NCBI RefSeq assembly: GCF_018100795.1
Contig: NZ_JAGJDY010000010.1
Location: forward strand, 1 to 64,000
Source: Alteromonas sp. MMG017
Lineage (GTDB): Bacteria; Pseudomonadota; Gammaproteobacteria; Enterobacterales; Alteromonadaceae
Reading direction: 5' to 3'
Length of the DNA stretch: 64,000 bases
Of this stretch, positions 9,567 through 17,247 are shown one piece after another. The translations under genes were made by a program, and so were the position numbers. The first letter of the stretch is position 1, and each line of letters begins with the position of its first letter. Below the pieces are notes generated by a model, which was not told the origin of the DNA, searched no databases, and saw only the letters and a program-made list of their open reading frames with translations.

Positions 9567-9648
9567 ATGCGGTTCTTATTATGCGTTAGTAATAAAAAAT
9601 GCTGATAGCGCCATACGGAACTATCAGCAATGGGGAGGTCAACGTCGA

Positions 9649-12102
9649 CTAAAAATCGTAGCGTACACGCAGCGATACGCGGCGTGGTAAAATGGGACGA
9701 CCTACAAAATAAGACTCGCCCGCCGTTTGGCTATTGCCAAGACGTGGAGAACCTTCTGTAACACCATCTGAATCAAACAAGTTCCAAACCGCGATACTGG
9801 TTCGAATGCGTTCACCTTGTCCAAGCTCCCAGGTGTAACCTGTATCTAAACGGAACACATGGAAATCATCTAGCTCAACGGAGTTCGCATCATTGGTGAA
9901 ATTTTTACCGTGGTAGTTGTGATAAAAAGAGATGTCCCAGTCATCTAGCGTATAGCGTAGTGAAGAGTTGAACATAACTTTCGGCTTTCTGCGTAACTCG
10001 TTACCTACCACACTTGGATCAGATTCATACTCTGTGAACTCATGGTCGGTGTAGGTGAAGTTAGCATCGAAAATAAGGTCGTCGGTAATATTGTAGCTAC
10101 CCACTACCTCAACCCCGTAAGCCTCGGTAGATTGAAAAACGGGCACTTCTACAGCAACGCCATTTTCATCATTTACAAAGTCGACTGAGCGGCGATCTTC
10201 AAGGTCGGTTTTAAACAGCGCTACGGTACCCACGAAATCGTTGAAGAAGAATTTGGCTCCAAGTTCCGCTTGCTTAACAATTTCACTTTCGTAGGTGCCT
10301 GGCTCACCGTTCGGATCGAACGCAACACCACGCAGTTCTGGGAAGAAGAACCCTCGAGAATAGTTGGCGTACACATTGAAGTTGTCTGCCATTTTATACA
10401 ATGCTGCAACCGAGTAAGCGATTTCAGAATTAGACACGTTGCCATGTGTAAGCGCACCATTACCTGTGACGTTTTGCTGTAAATCGGTATAAAGAGAAGG
10501 GTCATCATTTACAATTACTGTTTGGCTTCCTTCGCGTGTTATGGTGCCGTCAATATCTTCCCAGCGAATACCTACGTCAATAATCCAATCGTCGCTTTGC
10601 ATTTGATCGGCAATATAGAATGCGCTTCTGCGAGCAGAAATAGTGGCATCAGAGAAGCTTATGCCAGGGCCTGTTACCCCGTTTTGGCTAACAATAATGT
10701 CGTTGTTGTCGCCATCGGTGATGGTTAAATCAACCAATCTTGCTTGGTTGTTAAATTCACCTAAGTAACGGGTAATAACATTGTTGTCTTCTGCTTCTGA
10801 ACTAGAAAAGAAGGTACCCACAGTAATGCTGTGAGAAAAGTCGCCTACATCTAAGTATTTCACTAGGTTCAGTTCAGATGAAAAGTCGGTAACCGGTCTG
10901 TCTCGGTCCAGAATACGGTTAGCAAATAACAAGTCACCTTCAGGTAACGCAATATCGGTACCAGCATAGGTAAACTGCGCATCTTGAACATCGCCTAAGC
11001 CACGGCTTGCTAAATATTCACTCTGCGTTTCGGGTACGTTGATTATACCGTCGCCATCAAGAAATAAGTTAAATTGATGGTCGTAGCTGGCATACTTAGC
11101 ACGAGCAAGCACGTTGAAATCGTTGCCCAGTTCTTTTTGAAACTCCATAGAAATTGAGCCACCCTGAGTGGCCACACCTTCTTCAATGGGGGTTGTATAT
11201 CTGCCGTTCGCGGTATCGTAGGATAAGCCAGAAGCATAGAAGGTTTGTGTCGACTCTACTTCGCTACCATCATTACCGGCTACGCGGTCTCGGCTTTGAG
11301 AATCCAGCGGTATAGGTAAAAAGAACTGCACTTGATCATCAATAGCTTGGCCATAAATAGTGAAATAACCACTCCCATCATCGAATTCTTTGTGTAAGTT
11401 ACCGCGAAGCTGATAGCCCTCTGTAGGTAAACCAGTATCAATGGGGCCCTCATCGTAACGATAAAAACCTGATAGGGCGTAAAATAGCCCTTTTTCGTTA
11501 AGCGGGCCGCTAGTCGCAAAATCTATTCTTTTACGATTATTGTCTGAAAGCTCAAGTTGCACTGTGCTTTCCGCTTCTTCAGTGCCCTTTTTAGACAGGT
11601 AGTTAATGACACCGGCGACAGAACCTTGCCCAAACAAATTAGATACACCGCCTCGCACAAACTCAACCCGTTCAATACCTAGGTCATTTCGATAGTAAAC
11701 ATCGTAAGCGGACGAGTTTAAGCCAAACGCACTCAATGTTGGCGACCCGTCATATAACAAAGGCGTGAATTGAAACTGGCCTGAAGAAGGTAAACCACGA
11801 ACTTGAAGGTTAGTTGCTACTTCACCTCCACCACCTTCAACTTTAACGCCTGGTACATAACGCAACACATCTGCTTGGCTACTCATCGAAAGCTTTGCCA
11901 CTTCAGCCTCACCAAGTGAAGTTGTCGATTGCGGCGTTTCGGCAATTAGGCGCGCTCGGCTCGTTCCTGTTACGACAATCTGTTCGTAGTCGACTTTCTT
12001 CTTATCAACACTTTCTTCTTTGGTTTGCTGATTTGTGTCTTGCGCTAATGCATTTCCTGCTAATAGCGAAGAAATGGTAGTGGCTAGAAGTAGTTTGTTC
12101 AC
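9649..12102 (-). CDS. TonB-dependent outer-membrane receptor
   Basis: An 817-residue receptor with a signal peptide (residues 1-20, ending GNALA), a plug domain at about 42-165 (QIVVTGTSRAR, DVLRYVPGVKVEG, RVEFVRGG) and a 22-strand-type barrel ending in the C-terminal Phe expected of outer-membrane proteins (LRVRYDF). The start is GTG with GGAG 8 nt upstream. It is the first gene of the minus-strand operon and diverges from the GH63 gene. The linkage suggests a small glycoside ligand rather than a siderophore; the absence of a SusD homologue is normal for Alteromonadales. Confidence 0.93.
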   Translation of the reverse strand: MNKLLLATTISSLLAGNALAQDTNQQTKEESVDKKKVDYEQIVVTGTSRARLIAETPQSTTSLGEAEVAKLSMSSQADVLRYVPGVKVEGGGGEVATNLQVRGLPSSGQFQFTPLLYDGSPTLSAFGLNSSAYDVYYRNDLGIERVEFVRGGVSNLFGQGSVAGVINYLSKKGTEEAESTVQLELSDNNRKRIDFATSGPLNEKGLFYALSGFYRYDEGPIDTGLPTEGYQLRGNLHKEFDDGSGYFTIYGQAIDDQVQFFLPIPLDSQSRDRVAGNDGSEVESTQTFYASGLSYDTANGRYTTPIEEGVATQGGSISMEFQKELGNDFNVLARAKYASYDHQFNLFLDGDGIINVPETQSEYLASRGLGDVQDAQFTYAGTDIALPEGDLLFANRILDRDRPVTDFSSELNLVKYLDVGDFSHSITVGTFFSSSEAEDNNVITRYLGEFNNQARLVDLTITDGDNNDIIVSQNGVTGPGISFSDATISARRSAFYIADQMQSDDWIIDVGIRWEDIDGTITREGSQTVIVNDDPSLYTDLQQNVTGNGALTHGNVSNSEIAYSVAALYKMADNFNVYANYSRGFFFPELRGVAFDPNGEPGTYESEIVKQAELGAKFFFNDFVGTVALFKTDLEDRRSVDFVNDENGVAVEVPVFQSTEAYGVEVVGSYNITDDLIFDANFTYTDHEFTEYESDPSVVGNELRRKPKVMFNSSLRYTLDDWDISFYHNYHGKNFTNDANSVELDDFHVFRLDTGYTWELGQGERIRTSIAVWNLFDSDGVTEGSPRLGNSQTAGESYFVGRPILPRRVSLRVRYDF

Positions 12103-12218
12103 GGTGTATCTCCAATATGTTTTGGCATTTGGTGTTGCTAACGGCTTCCCACTTTGCCGTACATCACCTATTTATAATTAACTTCGCATTTACAATAAAA
12201 CACATTTTTCTTACTTTC

Positions 12219-12233
12219 AACCCAAAATGGGTT
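12219..12233. promoter_or_regulatory. Candidate operator in the divergent receptor/GH63 promoter region
   Basis: A perfect inverted repeat, aaccca-aaa-tgggtt, lies in the 189-bp AT-rich region between the divergent receptor and GH63 genes. It is the only clear dyad noticed there and could be bound by the ROK regulator. Binding is inference. Confidence 0.35.
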
Positions 12234-12291
12234 TATTTTTTTAACTATTGTGTAATAATCATCTTAATTCGAACTCAAGATGGGTATTTAG

Positions 12292-13587
12292 ATGACTACT
12301 ATCGCCACACAAACTGACGAACAGTTAATTGCTGACGCAAAAGCTACGCTAATTAAAAACGACTTAGGTGGGTACACAGTGCCTACTCACGGCCTTTACC
12401 CGTTTCAGTGGAATTGGGACTCTGCCATTGTGGCGCTAGGCTGGCTTCCGTTTGATGAACCTCGTGCATGGGAAGAAACCACTTCACTGTTAAGTGCTCA
12501 ATGGAAAAACGGCATGGTGCCTCACGTTGTTTTCCACCAGCATTCTGATACCTATTTCCCTGGCCCTGATATTTGGGGTGTTAAAAATAATCCCGACAGT
12601 ACATCGATTACTCAACCGCCGGTGCTGGCCACGGTTATTCGCCAATTATTCGAACAAACTAAAGATAGAGCGCTAGTCGACTCTCAAATATCGCAGATTG
12701 TTCAACAACTTATTGACTATCACTTATGGTGGTATAAGCAGCGCGATCCTGAATACACTGGGCTAGTGGTAAGCTATCACCCATGGGAATCAGGCATGGA
12801 TAACAGCCCAGCGTGGGATGATGCATTACGCGCTGTACCCAAAGTGGGTTGGGAATACACCCGCCGCGATATCAATCACATCGATGCCTCTGAGCGTCCG
12901 CACAAAGAAGAGTACGACCGTTTTCTATACCTTGTAGATTTCTTCCGCAAAATGAATTTTGATGACACGCTGATTTATCAAGACTGCCCTTATCGTGTTA
13001 ATGATGTAAGTATCATCTCGATTCTGCATCGCGGGACAAAGGATCTCCTTGCCCTATGCGACACGCTAAACATCGATAACAAACAAACGGCCTATTTAGC
13101 CCATCGTATGGATTTAACCGAAGCGGCAATAGGTAAACTGTGGTCTGGCGAAACCAGTATGTTTCATAGCTTTGATACCCGCAGCGGCAAATTGTGCAGT
13201 GCAAGAACCAATGCTGGATTACTGCCATTTTTTGCAGGGCTGGTAAACGAAAACCTCACGCCAAAACTTATCGACGTACTTGATGACTGGCTTACCGATC
13301 AACCCTTTGCTATATCGTCAACTCATCCTGAAGATCCTTGTTATGAGCCACAACGTTATTGGCGCGGACCTATTTGGTTACACATTAACTGGATGATTAC
13401 GCTGGGATTAGAAGACTACGGTTTCTTAAAGCAAGCTAAACAAGTGACCGATGCGAGCAGAAACCTTATTTACACTAGCGGGTTTAATGAGTCTTTCCAT
13501 GCAGAAACAGGCGCAAGAAGTGGTGGAGCTGACTTTTCATGGACAGCGGCCATGGCACTTTATTGGCTTCTACCCAACCAAGAATAA
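12292..13587 (+). CDS. GH63 glycoside hydrolase, probable mannosylglycerate/glucosylglycerate hydrolase
   Basis: A 431-residue cytoplasmic protein with no signal peptide and an (alpha/alpha)6-barrel GH63 signature: FQWNWDSAIVALGW (38-51), ESGMDNSPAWDDAL (166-179), YWRGPIWLHINW and a C-terminal FHAETGARSGGADFSW (402-417). Small bacterial and plant GH63 enzymes of this length include hydrolases of 2-O-mannosyl- or glucosyl-glycerate. Candidate acid and base residues are Asp170 or Asp176 and Glu405, by analogy with the Asp/Glu pair of those enzymes. Glycerate kinase and a mannose-isomerase-like gene in the same locus strongly favour that substrate class. Trehalase-like or other alpha-glucosidase activity is the alternative. 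Confidence 0.8.
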   Translation: MTTIATQTDEQLIADAKATLIKNDLGGYTVPTHGLYPFQWNWDSAIVALGWLPFDEPRAWEETTSLLSAQWKNGMVPHVVFHQHSDTYFPGPDIWGVKNNPDSTSITQPPVLATVIRQLFEQTKDRALVDSQISQIVQQLIDYHLWWYKQRDPEYTGLVVSYHPWESGMDNSPAWDDALRAVPKVGWEYTRRDINHIDASERPHKEEYDRFLYLVDFFRKMNFDDTLIYQDCPYRVNDVSIISILHRGTKDLLALCDTLNIDNKQTAYLAHRMDLTEAAIGKLWSGETSMFHSFDTRSGKLCSARTNAGLLPFFAGLVNENLTPKLIDVLDDWLTDQPFAISSTHPEDPCYEPQRYWRGPIWLHINWMITLGLEDYGFLKQAKQVTDASRNLIYTSGFNESFHAETGARSGGADFSWTAAMALYWLLPNQE

Positions 13588-13602
13588 TAAGGTGAGGGAA
13601 TA

Positions 13603-14841
13603 ATGATGACTTCAGTGACAACGAATAAAACGCCTCGCGATCTCGCGTTCTCATCACCGGATTTTCTTAGCCAACATATAAAAAGTATTTTGGCATTTTA
13701 TGAACCGAATGTTGACGCCCTGTCTGGAGGCTTCCATCAAAACTTTTCTGATGATGGCAGTGTGTTTGATGAAAACACACGCCATTTGGTTAGCTCAACC
13801 AGATTTGTTTTTAATTATGCTCGCGCTTATTTAGCGTTTGGTGATAGCCGGTACCTATCTAGAGTAGCGTCTGGAATTAAGTTTCTTCGCGAGTATCACT
13901 TAAACCCCGAAACTCAAGGCTATGCGTGGGTGTTAAATGTAGAGGGTGTTAAGCACAACGTTAAAGATGCTACCAATCATTGTTATGGATTAGCCTTCGT
14001 GATGCTGGCTTACAGCTGGGCATATCGAGCTGGTATGACTGAGGCGAAAGACTATTTAGACGAGACCTTCGCGTTAATGGACACCCACTTTTGGGATAAG
14101 GATTACGGGCTCTACAAAGACGAGTTTAATGCTGATTTTAGTACTTGCAGTGACTACCGTGGACAGAATGCAAATATGCATAGCTGCGAAGCGTTAATAG
14201 CGGCCTTTGAAGCCACTCAAGACCAGCGCTTCTTAAAACGCGCTTTACTGGTTGCCGAAAATATTACCTTACGCCAAGCAGCAAAAGCTGATAACCGCAT
14301 ATGGGAACATTACACTTCAAGCTGGGAGGTTGATTGGGAGTACAACAAAGACGATCCTAAAAACCTATTCCGCCCATGGGGTTTTCAGCCTGGTCATCAT
14401 ACTGAATGGTCTAAACTCTTGTTACAGCTTAATCAGTATAGCCCTCAACCTTGGCTGGTTGAGCGAGCGCAAAGCCTGTTTGATGCTGTGATAGATATAA
14501 GTTGGGATAGCATAAATGGCGGCATAGCCTATGGGTTTGCGCCAGATAGCAGTGTATGCGACAACGAGAAATATTTTTGGGTGCAGGCAGAAAGTTTCGC
14601 CTGTGCAGCAAGATTGGCTATCGTCACACAAGATGATAAATACTGGGATTGGTACCATCGTATTTGGCAATACGCGTGGACGCATTTTGTCGATCATGAG
14701 TATGGAGCCTGGTTCAGAATTCTATCGCCTGAAAACGGCAAGTTAGAAACCACTAAAAGCCCAGTCGGCAAAACCGATTACCATACTATGGGAGCCTGCT
14801 ACGATGTAATGGACGCATTAACCTTTAATGCTCATAAATAG
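13603..14841 (+). CDS. AGE-family sugar isomerase, probable D-mannose isomerase/2-epimerase
   Basis: A 412-residue (alpha/alpha)6-barrel protein of the N-acylglucosamine 2-epimerase superfamily. Conserved His-containing motifs are visible: ATNHCYGLAFVMLAY, QNANMHSCEALIAAF, RPWGFQPGHHTEWSKLL and KTDYHTMGACYDVMDAL. The PGHHTEW type is typical of D-mannose isomerases that make fructose. It starts 15 bp after the GH63 stop with a strong GGTGAGGG site, so the two are one operon. In context it would convert mannose released from mannosylglycerate to fructose for a hexokinase. Cellobiose or GlcNAc epimerase function is less likely here. Confidence 0.88.
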   Translation: MMTSVTTNKTPRDLAFSSPDFLSQHIKSILAFYEPNVDALSGGFHQNFSDDGSVFDENTRHLVSSTRFVFNYARAYLAFGDSRYLSRVASGIKFLREYHLNPETQGYAWVLNVEGVKHNVKDATNHCYGLAFVMLAYSWAYRAGMTEAKDYLDETFALMDTHFWDKDYGLYKDEFNADFSTCSDYRGQNANMHSCEALIAAFEATQDQRFLKRALLVAENITLRQAAKADNRIWEHYTSSWEVDWEYNKDDPKNLFRPWGFQPGHHTEWSKLLLQLNQYSPQPWLVERAQSLFDAVIDISWDSINGGIAYGFAPDSSVCDNEKYFWVQAESFACAARLAIVTQDDKYWDWYHRIWQYAWTHFVDHEYGAWFRILSPENGKLETTKSPVGKTDYHTMGACYDVMDALTFNAHK

Positions 14842-14877
14842 TAGATAGCTGATAGTAGCATTATCACTTTTTAATAC

Positions 14878-14928
14878 CTTGGATGCAGCGGCACTTAGCT
14901 TTTTAACAACGTTGCCGCTACATCCAAG
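14878..14928. terminator. Hairpin between convergent AGE gene and PH-domain gene
   Basis: The 16-bp arms cttggatgcagcggca (14878-14893) and tgccgctacatccaag (14913-14928) pair with one mismatch around a 19-nt loop. The right arm overlaps the last codons of the minus-strand PH-domain gene. T tracts are weak, so termination is possible rather than certain. Confidence 0.4.
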
Positions 14929-16588
14929 ATTTTCGTTTCGATTCCACTTCAAACAACACATTATTCGCCAATTCATTCGCATAATTTTCAGGTAAAAATG
15001 GGACTGAAATAGCGCCAGATGCTAATACAAACTGCACCGTTGCCAGCTTTCGCCTTTTCATAAATACACTTTGCTTTACCACTACCTGCTGAACTTTGTA
15101 GGGTTCGAAGCATAAATAATCCACGCCTATGCGCCCTCGCCTTACATAAATGTATTTATCATCACTTGCCACGCCCCAGCGCCACCATCTAAGCGCAATA
15201 ACACCCAGCAGTACTGCGCTAACAAAGGTGACGCCTGCGGTAATATCTAAATGCTCTATATAGATACCAAATCCAGTACCTACCACGAAAGGAATAGAAA
15301 GCCCGGCGATAACCCAATGTAAAATATACCGCTTGCTAATGGGCTGGTAATCGCTACGGCGAATTTTACTCTGCGGCATGACCTCTTGGCTTAATTCATC
15401 CGCTTCGTCTTCGGTAACAGAAGGTACAATAAGCCGGTTTGGCGACATTAGCTCATTGGTACTGTGCCCAATTGATGCGTTTTGCTCGAAATACAAGTTC
15501 ACGCGCTTAAGAATTCTGTCTAACCAATCTTGCTTTGCCGAGATAACCTGAATGCGAGATGCTCGCATACTCACTTCTTGTTTGTTCAATAAACCACTTC
15601 TACGGATGTACCTGTCATGCTGACGAGATAACGTATAGTCGTAAAAGGTAAATAACGCGCCGCCGATACTAATCAGTGCCACTATTGCCATAGCCATCAT
15701 CAGCATGACAAAGGCGTACAAACCAAACTGCCACCAGGCTATGGTTTGCTCACCAACCAGCTGGTTTAGCTGCAAGCCCTTTTCAGCCAACCATTCCGAT
15801 AGATAGCCAAAGGCATTGTCATAAAACGGGGCTGCGGCGCCTAACAAAATCCATACTCGGTTGTTGGTAATGCCGTGAATGACAATATCGGTGATAGAGC
15901 GCCTGTTGAGTACGGTTTCGCCATCTCCATTGGTCTGTGAATAACGCTTGCCTTGATCGCCATTAACCACACTATTAATAGCGCTATCAGCATTGGCAAC
16001 TGCAGTGCCATGATTTGTATGAGAACTGTCCTCGCTGTCTTCTACAAACTTGTGGTCTTGATGCTCGGCTAGTACCTGCTTTCTTAGCGCATGGGCATAG
16101 GCCAAAGGAACGGCAACTATTTTGGCCTCTTCTCCGGCACTTCCCGCGGTATCAAGTATCACCAGTGCAAAACCGAACGGTCGGTAGTAGAAAGGTAATT
16201 CAATTTTTACATTCTGAATGCGCCAAAAAGGCAGGTTAGTATAACTTCTTGAAAACACCCCACTGTGAATTTCAACGTGCTGATTGCTAACTCTAAAGCG
16301 GTACATAAAGAAGCTAACAACACCGCTTGAAAAGAAAATAATGAGAATAGCCGCAATACCTAATAGGGTGTTTGGCGATTGAATGTTATCGGTAATATTG
16401 GCCGTTACCGCTATGGCTGGTACGGCGTAGATAGCGCCTTGCGCCATGTTTTTAATGCTGCGAAGGGTGAAATACGCAATGGCTATGGGTGAAAGTCTTC
16501 GCCAGTCTTCGCCGGTGTCCACCTTAACGGCTTGCCCTCCCGCACTGCTTTCGGAAGGCTTCGCTGTGTCTACTTCGGGGGAAGCCAC
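14918..16588 (-). CDS. Bacterial PH-domain (DUF304/YdbT-like) membrane protein
   Basis: A 556-residue inner-membrane protein with three repeats of paired hydrophobic segments followed by bPH_2 domains. Examples are FRVSNQHVEIHSGVFSRSYT, YTLSRQHDRYIRRSGLLNKQ and DDKYIYVRRGRIGVDYLCF. A hydrophilic Asn/Ser-rich linker at about 185-235 separates the first two repeats. The GTG start overlaps the stop of the upstream gene (TAGTG), so the two are translationally coupled, the arrangement of Bacillus ydbS-ydbT. The function of this family is not established beyond membrane association; suggestions of envelope stress or bacteriocin resistance come from Firmicutes. Confidence 0.85.
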   Translation of the reverse strand: MASPEVDTAKPSESSAGGQAVKVDTGEDWRRLSPIAIAYFTLRSIKNMAQGAIYAVPAIAVTANITDNIQSPNTLLGIAAILIIFFSSGVVSFFMYRFRVSNQHVEIHSGVFSRSYTNLPFWRIQNVKIELPFYYRPFGFALVILDTAGSAGEEAKIVAVPLAYAHALRKQVLAEHQDHKFVEDSEDSSHTNHGTAVANADSAINSVVNGDQGKRYSQTNGDGETVLNRRSITDIVIHGITNNRVWILLGAAAPFYDNAFGYLSEWLAEKGLQLNQLVGEQTIAWWQFGLYAFVMLMMAMAIVALISIGGALFTFYDYTLSRQHDRYIRRSGLLNKQEVSMRASRIQVISAKQDWLDRILKRVNLYFEQNASIGHSTNELMSPNRLIVPSVTEDEADELSQEVMPQSKIRRSDYQPISKRYILHWVIAGLSIPFVVGTGFGIYIEHLDITAGVTFVSAVLLGVIALRWWRWGVASDDKYIYVRRGRIGVDYLCFEPYKVQQVVVKQSVFMKRRKLATVQFVLASGAISVPFLPENYANELANNVLFEVESKRKSWM

Positions 16589-17166
16589 TATTTTGCACTC
16601 ACATCTTTATGATCGAGAATGAACTGCCTTAATCGCTCGGCCACTTCCACTTCTATACCTGGAATTTCAAATGTGTGGGTGGCGCCACCAGCTGAAAATA
16701 CCTGCAAAGAAGCTAACCCCGCTAATCGGGCTAGCGGCCCTCTTTTCAATTCAACGTGTTGAACACGCAATATAGGTTGGCAAGACAACGACCTAAATAT
16801 TAAGCCTGACTGCAAGCTTAGGTCTTGTTCACGTAGGGCATATTTAATAAGCGGATCGGCAAAGAAATGATAGGTCGCCCATAAACAACCCAATACACAA
16901 ATTCCTATAATAATGTATGGATACGCTATGGCTAAAGGTTCGGGCAGCATAAAGAAAGACTGATAACGTAATGCGCTTGCAACCATGATTAAAACAAACG
17001 CAATGCCAAAAGCCAATGAGATATTAATAACGCGGTAACGCGGAGAAATAGCTTCTAAGTTTAATTGGTTGAGTTGCGGTATGTCTGACGCAGTCTTGTG
17101 CTCATTAGTCGTTACAGCGTTTAGCTGAGCATTGCTAAACGTCTCGTTGTCGGTGCCCATTGTCAT
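16588..17166 (-). CDS. Bacterial PH-domain (DUF304/YdbS-like) membrane protein
   Basis: A short partner of the downstream three-repeat protein. It has two hydrophobic segments (VINISLAFGIAFVLIMVASA and IAYPYIIIGICVLGCLW), then one bPH_2 domain containing REQDLSLQSGLIFRS and QPILRVQHVELKRGPLARL. A longer TTG start at 17205 would lie within a few bases of the terminator hairpin of the preceding arcB gene, so the ATG at 17166 (192 residues), preceded by GGGG, is chosen. It probably forms a complex with the larger protein, as inferred from coupling. Confidence 0.82.
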   Translation of the reverse strand: MTMGTDNETFSNAQLNAVTTNEHKTASDIPQLNQLNLEAISPRYRVINISLAFGIAFVLIMVASALRYQSFFMLPEPLAIAYPYIIIGICVLGCLWATYHFFADPLIKYALREQDLSLQSGLIFRSLSCQPILRVQHVELKRGPLARLAGLASLQVFSAGGATHTFEIPGIEVEVAERLRQFILDHKDVSAK

Positions 17167-17207
17167 TACGTCTACCCCTTGTAAACTCGCGAAATCGACT
17201 TCCAAAT

Positions 17208-17235
17208 AAAAACGGGGCTTAATCAGCCCCGTTTT
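17208..17235 (-). terminator. Rho-independent terminator after arcB
   Basis: The stem aaaacggggct / agccccgtttt (17208-17218, 17225-17235) has a 5-nt loop and T runs on both strands. On the minus strand it follows the arcB stop by about 13 nt. It also separates arcB from the PH-domain pair. Confidence 0.8.
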
Positions 17236-17247
17236 TTGGTAAACGAT

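Noticed and set aside
12117..12317. 66-residue plus-strand ORF overlapping the GH63 start
   Set aside because: Low-complexity AT-rich promoter translation with no family features; overlaps the real GH63 start.
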